Positions 13,177-22,844 of a DNA stretch of 64,000 nucleotides are shown here, piece by piece. Numbering within the stretch: position 1 is the first letter of the stretch; each line of letters starts with the position of its first letter. Under the pieces are notes generated by a model. That model was given only the letters and a program-made list of their open reading frames with translations, had not been told where the DNA came from and ran no database searches. The translations under genes and the position numbers were made by a program. The stretch covers positions 93,081-157,080 of the forward strand of contig NZ_AZEG01000004.1 in NCBI RefSeq assembly GCF_001434935.1, read 5' to 3'. The stretch comes from Liquorilactobacillus uvarum DSM 19971. Lineage in GTDB: Bacteria > Bacillota > Bacilli > Lactobacillales > Lactobacillaceae.

Positions 13177-13962
13177 TCAAATCAATCCTACAAAGTGCAT
13201 AATTGGCAATACAACCAACAATGAGTCAAAGCGGTCTAAAATACCGCCATGCCCAGGTAGTATTTTCCCTGAATCTTTAACACCATAGTATCGTTTCAAT
13301 GCAGATTCGACAAGATCGCCCAATTGCCCTGCGACAGATGCCAAAAGTATCACCAAGAGCATTGTTCCCCAACTGTACACTTGAGGGAAAAAATAAGTGA
13401 ATACTGCGCCGACTACTAACGCTATCAGTGAACCACCGATTGTGCCTTCCCAAGTTTTATTAGGACTGATGTGTGGGGCGAGTTTATTTTTACCTAACTT
13501 GCGGCCAACCATGTAAGCTCCGCTATCGGTTGCCCAAACTACAAACAAAATTAAAAACAAAACATCTAGGCCTGCTTGACGCGCGACTATCAAGTAGTGA
13601 AAACCGACTGATATATATATAACACCCAGTGTTAAAAAACCCGCATCATCAAATGAAAAACGATTGCGTGTCATAACAGTATATAACAAATATATGAGAA
13701 TGAAAAAATAAAAAATACTAAAACGCATTTCTGGATCAGGTAAAAATGTCAGCCACTGCTGCGGGACAAGAATCGTTAACCCTGCCAAAGAGCCGATCAT
13801 GGCTTCAGGGGAGACTAATAACTTTTTCCGCATTATATATATCTCCGACAAACCAATCAAGCCAAGCAAGATACATAATATCTCAAATGGCAATTTTCCA
13901 TAGATAACCAGTGGAACAAAAATCAGCAAGGCTACAGTCGCTGTTATTACACGTTGTTTCAT
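13177..13962 (-). CDS. cdsA: phosphatidate cytidylyltransferase
   Basis: Makes CDP-diacylglycerol from CTP and phosphatidate, the branch point of phospholipid synthesis. The 261-residue polytopic protein carries the C-terminal signature region: SVAGQLGDLVESALKRYYG followed by KDSGKILPGHGGILDR and DS. It starts 6 bases after the uppS stop codon, so the two are cotranscribed. Confidence 0.96.
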   Translation of the reverse strand: MKQRVITATVALLIFVPLVIYGKLPFEILCILLGLIGLSEIYIMRKKLLVSPEAMIGSLAGLTILVPQQWLTFLPDPEMRFSIFYFFILIYLLYTVMTRNRFSFDDAGFLTLGVIYISVGFHYLIVARQAGLDVLFLILFVVWATDSGAYMVGRKLGKNKLAPHISPNKTWEGTIGGSLIALVVGAVFTYFFPQVYSWGTMLLVILLASVAGQLGDLVESALKRYYGVKDSGKILPGHGGILDRFDSLLVVLPIMHFVGLI

Positions 13963-13968
13963 AATAAA

Positions 13969-14748
13969 TTACTCCTTCTTCAAGCCACCAAAACGTCGAT
14001 CACGGCTTTGATATTCGTAAATATTTTCTTTTAAAGTTTCCGCCGTATAATCTGGCCATAAAACATCTGAAAATACAAATTCGCTATAGGCAATCTGCCA
14101 TAACAGAAAATTTGACAATCTTATTTCCCCGCTAGTTCTAATTAAGAGATCAGGGTCATTATATGGTCTTAATGAATTTGTCATAAGCGTTTCAGTAATT
14201 TTTTTATCATCTATTTCATCAATATCTAACTGTTTATCTTTTACCTGCTTTGCAATTTCTTTGACCATGGTATTTATTTCCGCTCTTCCACCATAATTAA
14301 TCGCAAAGTTCAGAACCATTCCATCATTATCAGCCGTCTGCTCAATGGCACGCATAACTGCTTCCTTGGTCTTAGAAGGTAATTCATCAATGTATCCAAT
14401 TGCATTAACACGAATATTCTTTTCGACTAATTCTGGAACAAAAGTATCAAAAAAAGTTACTGGCAGCCCCATTAAAAAATCCACTTCTTTTTTGGGCCTT
14501 TTCCAATTTTCAGTTGAAAATGTATATAAAGTCAGTACTTTAACACCAAGTCTGTTTGCTTCTCTTGTAACTTCTTTAACTGTCTCTAACGCTGTCTTAT
14601 GACCAGCAATCCGCGGCAGATGTCTTTTTTGTGCCCAGCGCCCATTCCCGTCCATGATTATTGCAATATGAGCAGGAATTCTTTCTGGATCAAGTGTCAA
14701 CTTCTCTTCTTCCGAATGAGATCCATTTTTAATTAGTTTTGAGAACAA
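13969..14748 (-). CDS. uppS: isoprenyl (undecaprenyl) diphosphate synthase
   Basis: Condenses isopentenyl diphosphate units in cis to make undecaprenyl diphosphate, the lipid carrier of cell-wall synthesis. The P-loop motif IMDGNGRWA (Asp about 33) and the RTSGEIRLSNF motif are present. The open frame reaches 14871, but the extension lies in a probable RNA structure. I choose the TTG at 14748 because a GGGGGTG site precedes it, giving about 260 residues. Downstream neighbour is cdsA. Confidence 0.93.
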   Translation of the reverse strand: MFSKLIKNGSHSEEEKLTLDPERIPAHIAIIMDGNGRWAQKRHLPRIAGHKTALETVKEVTREANRLGVKVLTLYTFSTENWKRPKKEVDFLMGLPVTFFDTFVPELVEKNIRVNAIGYIDELPSKTKEAVMRAIEQTADNDGMVLNFAINYGGRAEINTMVKEIAKQVKDKQLDIDEIDDKKITETLMTNSLRPYNDPDLLIRTSGEIRLSNFLLWQIAYSEFVFSDVLWPDYTAETLKENIYEYQSRDRRFGGLKKE

Positions 14749-14932
14749 AGATACACCCCCATTAAAAGTCAAAATATATTTTAGCAAAAAATGAACAACG
14801 GGGCAAAGATGAACCCGCTGATCAACATTATCAACAAAGAATCTTAAAAATGACTCTGTCGATTCAATCAATCAAAAGATCCAACAATGCTACCCGTTGT
14901 TCATAACCATCCTCAACAGACGGCTGCTTACT
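14749..14932 (-). other. frr-uppS intergenic region with a perfect 12-bp inverted repeat
   Basis: ATGAACAACGGG at 14791-14802 and CCCGTTGTTCAT at 14893-14904 are exact complements about 90 bases apart. On the minus strand the second arm is followed by a T-rich run (CATTTTTT). The fold could be a long-looped terminator or an attenuator in front of uppS. It matches no leader family I can name. Confidence 0.55.
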
Positions 14933-15496
14933 TTATACATCAAGAATTTCTTTTTCCTTTTCTGCCTGTATAGCTTCAACATTCTTGATCGAGCTGTCTG
15001 TTACTTTTTGTCCTTGTCCTTCTAAGGCATGCAGGTCATCCTCAGTAAGATCACCATTTTTTTCAGCCTTTTTTAGTTCATCCATCATATCTCGACGTAC
15101 ATTTCTTACTGCAATCTTAGCATTTTCAGACTCAGCTTTTACTTCTTTTGCAAGATCCTTACGTCTCTCTTCCGTCAACTGTGGGATAACCAGACGAATA
15201 GCCGAACCATCATTAGCAGGTGAAATACCCAAATCAGAAGCTAAAATTGCGTGTTCAATATCCTTTAAAGACGATTTATCATATGGAGTAACCAACAGAA
15301 CACGAGCTTCCGGAACCGAAATTTGGGCAATCTGGTTCAAGGGAGTTGAAACACCATAATAGTCAACCATAATACGATTTAATAAACTAGCATTGGCACG
15401 ACCAGCACGAATATTTCCTAACTCACGTTTAAATGCGTCTTCTGCCTTAGTCATTCTATCTTTTGCTTTTTTTATTATTGGGTCATTGATTTGCAT
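14933..15496 (-). CDS. frr: ribosome recycling factor
   Basis: RRF splits the post-termination ribosome together with EF-G. The 187-residue, mostly helical product contains the typical [13 protein letters not shown] segment near the N-terminus and the [11 protein letters not shown] segment in the middle. It follows pyrH with a 4-base gap, the standard tsf-pyrH-frr order. Confidence 0.97.
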   Translation of the reverse strand: MQINDPIIKKAKDRMTKAEDAFKRELGNIRAGRANASLLNRIMVDYYGVSTPLNQIAQISVPEARVLLVTPYDKSSLKDIEHAILASDLGISPANDGSAIRLVIPQLTEERRKDLAKEVKAESENAKIAVRNVRRDMMDELKKAEKNGDLTEDDLHALEGQGQKVTDSSIKNVEAIQAEKEKEILDV

Positions 15497-15500
15497 AATA

Positions 15501-16238
<738 letters not shown>

Positions 16239-16381
16239 TCATTGTAAATTCACAATCAATATTTTATGAACACATTCTTATTTATTTTAACATACTTTCG
16301 CTAGCTTGAATATCATAAAAACTACATATCCAAGCATAAGATCTTTAGTTTTATAAAACTTTTTCTATTTTTCAAGAGAAT

Positions 16382-16423
16382 AAAAAAAACAGCCAGAAAT
16401 TAATTTTAGTTAATTTCCAGCTG
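16382..16423 (-). terminator. rho-independent terminator downstream of tsf
   Basis: On the minus strand CAGCTGGAAATTAA pairs with TTAATTTCTGGCTG (one mismatch) and is followed by eight T. Separates tsf from pyrH. Confidence 0.9.
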
Positions 16424-16501
16424 AATCAAATTTTAAATTATCTACATTTAATTTTCGTTTTAATAACAATATTGCCAAACTGATCTCTATTCAAATCAAG
16501 T

Positions 16502-17380
16502 TTAGTCTTTAATTTGGCTCATTACCTCATCAACGAAGTTATCTTCCTTCTTTTCGATACCTTCTCCGACTTCGTAACGAATAAACGAAAGTACTTTTCC
16601 ATTCTTTGAAGCAACATATTTTCCAACAGTTTGGTCTGGATCTTTAACAAATTCTTGATCATCCAAGCTAATTTCTGCTAAAAACTTATTTAAACGACCT
16701 GCAACCATTTTTTCAACAATTTTTTCAGGCTTACCTTCATTTAAAGCTTCTTGCGTCAAGACTTCTTTTTCATGGTTCAACTCTTCAGCTGGAACTTGAT
16801 CGCGGTTAACATATTTTGGATTTATTGCAGCGACATGCATTGCAACGTCTTTCGCAGTTGCTTCATCAGCACCTTCAACGGCAACTAATGTTGCAATTTT
16901 GCCACCCATATGCAAATATGCGCCAAAGTTTTGACTTTCATTTTTTTCAACAACCGTGAAACGACGCAGAGTTATTTTTTCACCAATAACCTGTGTTGCT
17001 TCAATAATTTCATCGTTCACAGTTCCGTTAGCAGTCTTAACTTTCAATGCATCTTCCACAGTTGCAGGTTTCTCTTTTGCAATTATGTTTGCAACTTTTT
17101 TAACTAATTCTTTGAACTGTGCATTTTGAGCAACAAAATCTGTTTCCGCATTAACTTCAACAATTGCTGCCGTATTTCCTACAACTTCAACGTCAGCTAA
17201 CCCCTCAGCTGCAACACGGTCACTTTTCTTAGCTGCCTTAGCAATTCCCTTTTCACGTAAATAATCAATAGCCTCAGCCATCTTACCATCTACCGCAACA
17301 AGAGCTTTCTTAGCAGCCATCATTCCAACACCTGTTTTATCACGCAGTTCTTTAACCTGAGAAGCAGAAATTTTTGCCAT
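16502..17380 (-). CDS. tsf: elongation factor Ts
   Basis: Nucleotide-exchange factor for EF-Tu. The 292-residue protein has the N-terminal UBA domain with [16 protein letters not shown] and the TDFVAQN core motif. It lies downstream of rpsB, separated by a strong hairpin that may lower EF-Ts expression relative to S2. Confidence 0.97.
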   Translation of the reverse strand: MAKISASQVKELRDKTGVGMMAAKKALVAVDGKMAEAIDYLREKGIAKAAKKSDRVAAEGLADVEVVGNTAAIVEVNAETDFVAQNAQFKELVKKVANIIAKEKPATVEDALKVKTANGTVNDEIIEATQVIGEKITLRRFTVVEKNESQNFGAYLHMGGKIATLVAVEGADEATAKDVAMHVAAINPKYVNRDQVPAEELNHEKEVLTQEALNEGKPEKIVEKMVAGRLNKFLAEISLDDQEFVKDPDQTVGKYVASKNGKVLSFIRYEVGEGIEKKEDNFVDEVMSQIKD

Positions 17381-17407
17381 ATCAATGGCCTCCTTAAAAG
17401 TTTTTTA

Positions 17408-17460
17408 ATAAAAACTGCCTCAAACACTAAGGCCCTTAACGTGCCTAACGTTTGAGACAG
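17408..17460 (-). terminator. hairpin between rpsB and tsf, probable partial terminator
   Basis: On the minus strand CTGTCTCAAAC pairs with GTTTGAGGCAG (one U.G pair), enclosing a smaller AAGG/CCTT hairpin, and is followed by TTTTT. Read-through would supply tsf. Confidence 0.8.
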
Positions 17461-17472
17461 CCTATGTTTTAA

Positions 17473-18267
17473 CTATTCAGCATCTTTGGTATCGTTTTTG
17501 CCTTCAACAGCTTCTACGATGTCTTCAATTGAATCAGCTTTTTTAGTTTCGCCAAATGATTTTTCTGTAATCTTTTCTTGATCTTCACCTTGATGTGCTT
17601 CGATGACAGCATCTGCCATCTTAGAAGTAATCAGGCGGACCGCACGGATTGCATCATCATTTGATGGAATTTTAACATCAATTTCATCTGGATCAGCATT
17701 TGTATCTACCATCGCAACGATAGGAATATTAAGCTTGCGTGCTTCCTTAACGGCAATTCTTTCTTTGCGAGGATCAACAATAAACAACACATCTGGAATA
17801 CGTGGCATATCTTCAATACCACCAAGGAATTTTTCAAGACGTTCTCTCTGCTTGATAAGCAAAGCGACTTCTTTCTTTGGCAGAACATCAAATGTACCAT
17901 CTTCGGCCATTGCCTTGATTTCTTTCAAACGTTTAATACGTTTTTGAATTGTATCCCAGTTTGTCAAAGTTCCGCCTAACCAACGATGGTTGACAAAATA
18001 TTGACCTGCGCGTTTTGCTTCTTCTTCAATTGCATCTTGTGCTTGTTTTTTTGTTCCAACAAACAAAATAACGCCATCATCTTGAGCAGCATCTTTCACG
18101 AAGTTGTATGCACTATCAATTAATTTAACTGTTTTTTGCAAATCGATAATGTAGATTCCGTTACGTTCTGTGAAGATATATTTCTTCATCTTAGGATTCC
18201 AGCGACGTGTTTGATGTCCAAAATGAACACCTGCTTCGAGCAATTGTTTCATGGTAATTACTGCCAT
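17473..18267 (-). CDS. rpsB: 30S ribosomal protein S2
   Basis: Ribosomal protein S2, 264 residues, with the N-terminal signature [13 protein letters not shown] and the FVGTKKQAQ segment. The C-terminal tail is acidic and charged ([16 protein letters not shown] onward), as in lactobacilli. It has a well-matched promoter and a structured untranslated leader upstream. Confidence 0.97.
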   Translation of the reverse strand: MAVITMKQLLEAGVHFGHQTRRWNPKMKKYIFTERNGIYIIDLQKTVKLIDSAYNFVKDAAQDDGVILFVGTKKQAQDAIEEEAKRAGQYFVNHRWLGGTLTNWDTIQKRIKRLKEIKAMAEDGTFDVLPKKEVALLIKQRERLEKFLGGIEDMPRIPDVLFIVDPRKERIAVKEARKLNIPIVAMVDTNADPDEIDVKIPSNDDAIRAVRLITSKMADAVIEAHQGEDQEKITEKSFGETKKADSIEDIVEAVEGKNDTKDAE

Positions 18268-18388
18268 AATTTGTTACCTCCGATATTGTTTTGTTTTCCT
18301 CCCCTATGCTCATTTGACAGAAGACTCCGTTACGAGCACCCTCCGTGCCATCACATAGAGTGTGAATTGTTGCTTACACAGCAACCTT
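18268..18388 (-). ncRNA. candidate structured 5' leader of rpsB
   Basis: From the predicted transcription start to the rpsB ATG the minus strand can form three small hairpins in order: GTTGCT/AGCAAC, TCACA/TGTGA and GCAC/GTGC. A leader of about 120 bases before a ribosomal protein gene suggests autogenous control by S2. I cannot match it to a named family by eye. Confidence 0.45.
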
Positions 18389-18392
18389 TAAT

Positions 18393-18421
18393 AGTCTACC
18401 CTATTGTTATCTAAAATGCAA
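18393..18421 (-). promoter_or_regulatory. rpsB promoter
   Basis: On the minus strand TTGCAT (18416-18421) and TAGACT (18393-18398) are separated by exactly 17 bases. The position gives a leader of roughly 120 bases before rpsB. Confidence 0.65.
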
Positions 18422-18457
18422 CTTTTTAAGTTGAGTAATAAAATTTAATCAACAGTT

Positions 18458-19447
18458 CTAAATAACCAGCGTATCGGCATGCCCTTTTTCGCAAACCGAT
18501 TTAGCACTGTCAAGCGCAATAAAGACCATATTTTTAACTGCTGTTTCCGTATAAAAGGCCACATGCGGTGTTACAAGAACGTTGTCAAGTTCTAACAGTT
18601 CACTAAATGTTTTATCTTCTAATTCTTTTCCTCGCAAATCATGATTAAACAATGGGCTTTCATTCTCATAAGTATCTAGTGCTGCACCAGCAACTTGCCC
18701 GTCCTTTATAGCTTTGATCAAATCAGGTGTATTAATCAATGAGCCTCTTGCTGTGTTGATAATATAGACACCCTTTTTCATCTTAGCAATGGTATCAGCA
18801 TTGATAAGATGATGATCTTTAGGGGTCGCTGGCATATGCATTGTAATTACATCAGCCTGTGCAAACAGCTCATCGTAGGACGAAACATACAAGCCTTCCT
18901 GCACTAATTCTGGATTCGGATAAACATCATATGCGATGACTTTTGCTCCAAAACCGAGATAAATATCGATTGCAGCACGCCCAATACGACCTGTTCCAAT
19001 AACACCGACAGTCAGAGAACGCAGCTCTTTTCCAACAAACGGAGCCCAACGGAAATCATGTTCCGCAACTTTGCGTCTAAAAATAGTTGTATTGCGCAAA
19101 AGTTGCATCAACTGTGTGACCGAAAATTCGGCAATTGCATTTGGCGAATAAGCTGGAACATTTGTAACCTTGATACCATTTTTTTTTGCTGCTTCCAAGT
19201 CAAGGTTGTCAACTCCAACGTTCCGAATAGCAAAAACTTTTACACCATTTTTGCTCAACTTATCAAACATTTTCTCTGGAAAAACGCCTGTTTGCAATGC
19301 GAGGACGCCGTCGTACCCTACGGTCTGATTGATAGAAGTTGAATCAATTGCTTCCTCGACCATATCAACTTGAACACCATTTTTCTTTTCCCACGCCTCA
19401 AAATACTGTTGCTCATCCTCACGAGCATTAAATGCAATAAACTTCAT
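18458..19447 (-). CDS. ldhD: D-lactate dehydrogenase (D-2-hydroxyacid dehydrogenase)
   Basis: Reduces pyruvate to D-lactate with NADH in the cytoplasm. The 329-residue product has the NAD motif GTGRIGRAA and the catalytic set: Arg in NTARGSL, Glu in DTYENE and His in TPHVAFYTE. The D-LDH branch feature VAFYTE after the His supports lactate over other 2-hydroxyacids. The ATG at 19447 is 6 bases after GGAGG; the open frame reaches 19507 without a better site. It is monocistronic with its own promoter. Confidence 0.9.
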   Translation of the reverse strand: MKFIAFNAREDEQQYFEAWEKKNGVQVDMVEEAIDSTSINQTVGYDGVLALQTGVFPEKMFDKLSKNGVKVFAIRNVGVDNLDLEAAKKNGIKVTNVPAYSPNAIAEFSVTQLMQLLRNTTIFRRKVAEHDFRWAPFVGKELRSLTVGVIGTGRIGRAAIDIYLGFGAKVIAYDVYPNPELVQEGLYVSSYDELFAQADVITMHMPATPKDHHLINADTIAKMKKGVYIINTARGSLINTPDLIKAIKDGQVAGAALDTYENESPLFNHDLRGKELEDKTFSELLELDNVLVTPHVAFYTETAVKNMVFIALDSAKSVCEKGHADTLVI

Positions 19448-19462
19448 CATGAACCTCCAATT

Positions 19463-19491
19463 ATATAATATCTCTATACACGGCGGTACAA
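19463..19491 (-). promoter_or_regulatory. ldhD promoter
   Basis: On the minus strand TTGTAC (19486-19491) and TTATAT (19463-19468) are 17 bases apart, just upstream of the GGAGG of ldhD, so the leader would be very short. Confidence 0.55.
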
Positions 19492-19587
19492 TTTCCACCA
19501 AACACACTAAAAATCAGCGGTAACTGCACAGTAGTTATTGTAACATGAACTTTATTCCTGATTAACTCTTTAGGCTTGTCCTCTTCC

Positions 19588-19914
19588 TTATTTAAGTTTG
19601 ATGCCCGTCTTTCTTAAGGATGCAAGAATATCATCATTTACACCACAATTTTCCAAATAAATAATTTTTTTAGCACGTGTCTGATGCTTAAAAGCGTACT
19701 CTGCTTTCAGAGCCAGCGTTTTTTCCTGAAAAATTTCATAATGTATAATCTTAACCGGATGTCTTTTTTTAACTCGTGTGTATTTCGCACCGTGTCCAGT
19801 ATTGTGTGCAATCAGACGCTTTTTCAAGTTTGTTGTAAATCCTCCATACAAGGTTCCATCAGCACACAATAGAACATAAAAAAAATACTTTTTATTCTGC
19901 TTTTTTTCCTCCAT
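19588..19914 (-). CDS. yazA: GIY-YIG domain protein, UPF0213 (YazA/YhbQ type)
   Basis: A 108-residue single-domain GIY-YIG protein starting MEEKKQNKKYFFYVLLCADG. The family has a nuclease fold; members of this small group act on DNA in enterobacteria, but the function here is not established. The segment TLYGGFTTNLKKRL and the Glu in KAEYAFK correspond to the conserved YIG Arg and Glu positions. It overlaps the upstream methyltransferase gene by 23 bases, and AGGAG precedes its ATG. The same pair is found near the start of the Bacillus chromosome as yabB-yazA. Confidence 0.85.
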   Translation of the reverse strand: MEEKKQNKKYFFYVLLCADGTLYGGFTTNLKKRLIAHNTGHGAKYTRVKKRHPVKIIHYEIFQEKTLALKAEYAFKHQTRAKKIIYLENCGVNDDILASLRKTGIKLK

Positions 19915-20647
19915 ACAAAATCTCCTGTACAAATGATCCATATTGGTCATCTTCATTGTATACCGTTATTGGTGGCAAAAAGCGAATTCCTTGCCGATGT
20001 CCATCCTTAATAGCTTCGACCAAAATCATGTTGGCTTCACGCTCTTTTTTAGGATAAACTAATTGAATTTTTTTAGGTGCTAGCCTATTTTTCTGAAGAA
20101 GTGTCAAAAGTTCTAAAGAACGTTCTGGACGATGAACAAAATATGCTTTTCCATTCATTTTCAATAAACCACTAGCAATTTCGACAATTTTTTCCAAGTT
20201 AACCGTGATTTCATGCCGCGCAATTGCAAAGTAAGGATTTTCATTTTTTTTACTATCATTCAAATTTGGAAAATACGGCGGATTACAAGTAATTGTATCG
20301 AACGAATCTTTTCTCAAATAATTATACGCATCCGCTAAATCAATATTCAGAACTTCCATTTGATTAGTATGTTCATTCAGCTTAATGCTGCGTTTGGCCA
20401 TATCAGCCAAACGCTCTTGAATCTCAATTTCAACGATATGCGCTTTTGTTTTAGAACTTAAAAAAAGTCCAACTGCACCATTTCCAGCGCAAAGATCCGC
20501 TACCCGCCCACTCCCTTTTTTGATCGGCTCTGCAAAGTTTGCTAATAAAACCGCATCTAATGAGAAGGAAAAGACTTCCGCACTTTGAATTATTTTGACA
20601 TCATTTGAATATAGCATATCAATTCTTTCATTTTTGTTTAAACACAT
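19892..20647 (-). CDS. yabB: TrmN6-like tRNA/adenine N6-methyltransferase (YabB)
   Basis: Class I SAM-dependent methyltransferase of the TrmN6/YabB group, which methylates adenine 37 of a tRNA in enterobacteria. The motif ADLCAGNGAVGLFL is the SAM loop and NPPYF the adenine-type catalytic motif IV. The N-terminal pattern ERIDMLYSNDVKIIQS is normal for the group, so I keep the first ATG. 251 residues. Translationally coupled to the GIY-YIG gene. The exact tRNA target cannot be told from sequence. Confidence 0.85.
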   Translation of the reverse strand: MCLNKNERIDMLYSNDVKIIQSAEVFSFSLDAVLLANFAEPIKKGSGRVADLCAGNGAVGLFLSSKTKAHIVEIEIQERLADMAKRSIKLNEHTNQMEVLNIDLADAYNYLRKDSFDTITCNPPYFPNLNDSKKNENPYFAIARHEITVNLEKIVEIASGLLKMNGKAYFVHRPERSLELLTLLQKNRLAPKKIQLVYPKKEREANMILVEAIKDGHRQGIRFLPPITVYNEDDQYGSFVQEILYGGKKAE

Positions 20648-20740
20648 TTTTTTGACCTAACCTTATTTGGACTTGCAACCAGCTCGAAACTTATGCAATA
20701 CTAATCACTGAAATATCTTAATTCAGAAAGGAATGTCATC

Positions 20741-21373
20741 GTGATGTTCTATTCATTTGTTCGTGTTGTTGCACGCTGTTTTCTTTTTTTAATTCATGGT
20801 AACGTACGTTACCAAAATAAGGAAAAACTTCCGGCTGGTAACTATATTTTAGTTGGTCCGCACCGCGCGTGGTTTGACATGATTTACTTTGCGCTTGCTG
20901 CCTCACCCAAGAAATTTTCCTTTATGGCAAAATCAGAATTATTCAAGAATCCAATTCTACGCTTTATTTTAGTTCATGCCAATGCTTTTCCTGTCGATCG
21001 CAAACATCCTGGTCCATCTGCAATCAAAACACCAGTTAAATGGCTCAAGCAGCGTGACCTTTCATTGATTATGTTTCCATCAGGTACACGACATTCGCAA
21101 AAATTAAAAGGCGGTGCACTCCTTATCGCCAAATTGGCTGGAGTTCCACTTGTTCCGGCTGTCTATCAAGGTCCTCCGACCTTCAAACAGCTTTTTCTGC
21201 GCAAACGTGTGACAATTTCATTCGGCGATCCCGTATATATTGGTCGTAAAGAACGGCTGACCGATGAAGGACAGCAAAAAATTCTCAAAAAATTGCACAC
21301 TACTTTTGATGAGTTAGATAAAGAAATTGATCCGACATATCAGTACATTGATCCTAAAACAATAAAGAAATAA
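20741..21373 (+). CDS. plsC: 1-acyl-sn-glycerol-3-phosphate acyltransferase
   Basis: Adds the second acyl chain to lysophosphatidate at the membrane. The HX4D catalytic motif is present as HRAWFD. The second motif, usually FPEGTR, reads FPSGTRH here: the Glu is a Ser, a substitution I associate with the Lactobacillales branch but have not checked. 210 residues, hydrophobic N-terminus. It starts at a GTG or the adjacent ATG behind AGAAAGGA. Monocistronic, ending in a bidirectional terminator. Confidence 0.88.
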   Translation: MMFYSFVRVVARCFLFLIHGNVRYQNKEKLPAGNYILVGPHRAWFDMIYFALAASPKKFSFMAKSELFKNPILRFILVHANAFPVDRKHPGPSAIKTPVKWLKQRDLSLIMFPSGTRHSQKLKGGALLIAKLAGVPLVPAVYQGPPTFKQLFLRKRVTISFGDPVYIGRKERLTDEGQQKILKKLHTTFDELDKEIDPTYQYIDPKTIKK

Positions 21374-21404
21374 AAAAAGAGCTCCGTAACGGAGCTTCTT
21401 TTTT
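21373..21404. terminator. bidirectional terminator between plsC and yneF
   Basis: AGCTCCGTAACGGAGCT hairpin flanked by an A-run on the left and a T-run on the right, so it can serve the convergent plsC and yneF genes. Confidence 0.9.
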
Positions 21405-21630
21405 ATTTCTTTTTCTTATTTTGTGCCTTCATTGCATTCATCATCTGATGTAGCTTCTTTTCTGATGGTTTTTGACCCATTTGCAACATCATTGCTTTCA
21501 TCATATTCTCGTCAATTGGAGGATTTTTCTTCAAGTAGTTTTCCATGTACTTGCGCGCCGCAAAAAAGCCGCCAGCAAAACCCACGACCAATGCAAGAAT
21601 TGCAATTAATACCCAGATCGTCGTTGACAT
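21403..21630 (-). CDS. yneF: YneF, UPF0154 small membrane protein
   Basis: A 75-residue protein with one N-terminal membrane helix ([20 protein letters not shown]) followed by a charged tail, the UPF0154 pattern ([20 protein letters not shown]). Function unknown. It lies with the DUF896 gene opposite lexA, the usual Firmicutes neighbourhood. Start taken at the ATG at 21630. Confidence 0.88.
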   Translation of the reverse strand: MSTTIWVLIAILALVVGFAGGFFAARKYMENYLKKNPPIDENMMKAMMLQMGQKPSEKKLHQMMNAMKAQNKKKK

Positions 21631-21718
21631 CAACAATTGCTCCTTTCAAGTCACCTCTTCCTTAATTCTACACAACTACCCCAAAAAAATAAAGGACATA
21701 TCTTAAAATATAAAAAAA

Positions 21719-21967
21719 CTAATTATCACGCAAACCTTTTTTGCGCTGAATTTTTTTTACTTTTTCAGGTGTTACCTCATTTCCTTTTTTATCGAAAATT
21801 TGCATCATTTCTATGTTACTTCTAAATGTTTCGCGAAATAGTGCCAGATATGTTTCGCGAAGACTTTTTTGTTCTTCTAGTTCTACTTCCGAAAGACCGC
21901 TTTCTTTTTTCTTTTTTGATAATTCATTAATACGGTCAATCAATTTTTGTGGTATTTTTTCTGCCAT
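21719..21967 (-). CDS. ynzC: YnzC, DUF896 protein
   Basis: An 82-residue charged, helical protein; IDRINELSKKKKESGLS and LRETYLALFRETFRSN are the DUF896 core. In Bacillus the equivalent lies beside lexA in the SOS yneA operon. Here it is divergent from lexA and shares the region with the SOS box, so damage-induced expression is plausible. No yneA-like division inhibitor is visible between them. Confidence 0.88.
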   Translation of the reverse strand: MAEKIPQKLIDRINELSKKKKESGLSEVELEEQKSLRETYLALFRETFRSNIEMMQIFDKKGNEVTPEKVKKIQRKKGLRDN

Positions 21968-22048
21968 TACTAATTCACTCCTAGTTCTGCTTTAGTTTTG
22001 ATAAAGAACATCATACAAGAAAAAGAGCTGATCTTCAAATAATCAATA

Positions 22049-22062
22049 CGAACATTTGTTTG
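22049..22062. promoter_or_regulatory. LexA-binding SOS box
   Basis: CGAACATTTGTTTG fits the Gram-positive SOS box CGAAC-N4-GTTCG with one mismatch. It overlaps the lexA promoter region and lies between the divergent lexA and ynzC genes. Confidence 0.8.
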
Positions 22063-22088
22063 TAACCGTAACATTTATGTGCTAGAAT
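22060..22088 (+). promoter_or_regulatory. lexA promoter
   Basis: TTGTAA (22060-22065) and TAGAAT (22083-22088) are 17 bases apart; the -35 element overlaps the SOS box, consistent with autorepression. Confidence 0.6.
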
Positions 22089-22121
22089 TTAAATATTAAC
22101 TTAGTAATTGGGGTGTCATAA

Positions 22122-22745
22122 ATGACAAAGGCTTCTGAAAAAAGGCAAATGGCTGTTCTACACTTCATATATGAACGAGTCAACGAAAAGGGGTATCCAC
22201 CAACAGTTCGCGAGATCTGTCAAGCAGTTGATCTTTCTTCAACTTCAACTGTCCATGGACACCTTGCACGATTAGAGAAAAAAGGATTTCTTCAAAAAGA
22301 TCCAACCAAACCGCGTGCAATTGAATTAACTGCGGCTGGTCTGGAGGCACTCGGAATTCAGGAACATGCGGATTCCATTCCAGTTTTAGGAACCGTAACT
22401 GCGGGTGCACCCATTCTAGCCGTTGAGGAAGCAACAGAATATTTCCCATTACCTCCAAATATGGAATCGGCAGATGATCTCTTCATGTTAACTATACGCG
22501 GAAAAAGCATGATTAACATTGGAATTTTAAATGGTGATAAGGTTATTGTTAGAAAACAGCGCTATGCCGACAATGGTGATGTTGTAATCGCAATGACTGA
22601 GGAAAATGAAGCAACATGCAAGCGTTTCTTCAAAGAAGATGATCATATCCGGTTACAACCTGAAAATGATACAATGGATCCAATTATTTTGGACTCCGTA
22701 CTAATTCTTGGCAAAGTAATTGGTCTATATCGTAACTTTCTTTAG
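22122..22745 (+). CDS. lexA: LexA repressor
   Basis: SOS repressor that self-cleaves when stimulated by RecA filaments. The 207-residue product has the N-terminal winged helix ([21 protein letters not shown]), the Ala-Gly cleavage site in VTAGAP, the catalytic Ser in GKSM and the Lys in the [13 protein letters not shown] strand. It reads away from ynzC and ends at a strong shared terminator. Confidence 0.96.
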   Translation: MTKASEKRQMAVLHFIYERVNEKGYPPTVREICQAVDLSSTSTVHGHLARLEKKGFLQKDPTKPRAIELTAAGLEALGIQEHADSIPVLGTVTAGAPILAVEEATEYFPLPPNMESADDLFMLTIRGKSMINIGILNGDKVIVRKQRYADNGDVVIAMTEENEATCKRFFKEDDHIRLQPENDTMDPIILDSVLILGKVIGLYRNFL

Positions 22746-22766
22746 TAATAATATAAAACCTGTTCT

Positions 22767-22844
22767 AAAAAACTAGAATTATAGGGTGAAACTCAATAAG
22801 AATTCAAACCAATTGAGTATTATCCGTATAATTCTAGTTTTTTT
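22767..22844. terminator. bidirectional terminator between lexA and recN
   Basis: Long hairpin: ACTAGAATTATA with TATAATTCTAGT, an inner CTCAAT/ATTGAG stem, an A-run on the left and seven T on the right. It serves convergent lexA and recN and overlaps the last codons of recN. Confidence 0.85.

Noticed and set aside
14749..14932. T-box or other named riboswitch in the frr-uppS gap
   Set aside because: The T-box consensus AGGGTGG is absent and I could match no named class; kept only as an inverted repeat.
18136..18414. Plus-strand frame opposite rpsB and its leader
   Set aside because: Antisense to a conserved gene, promoter and leader; no ribosome-binding site.
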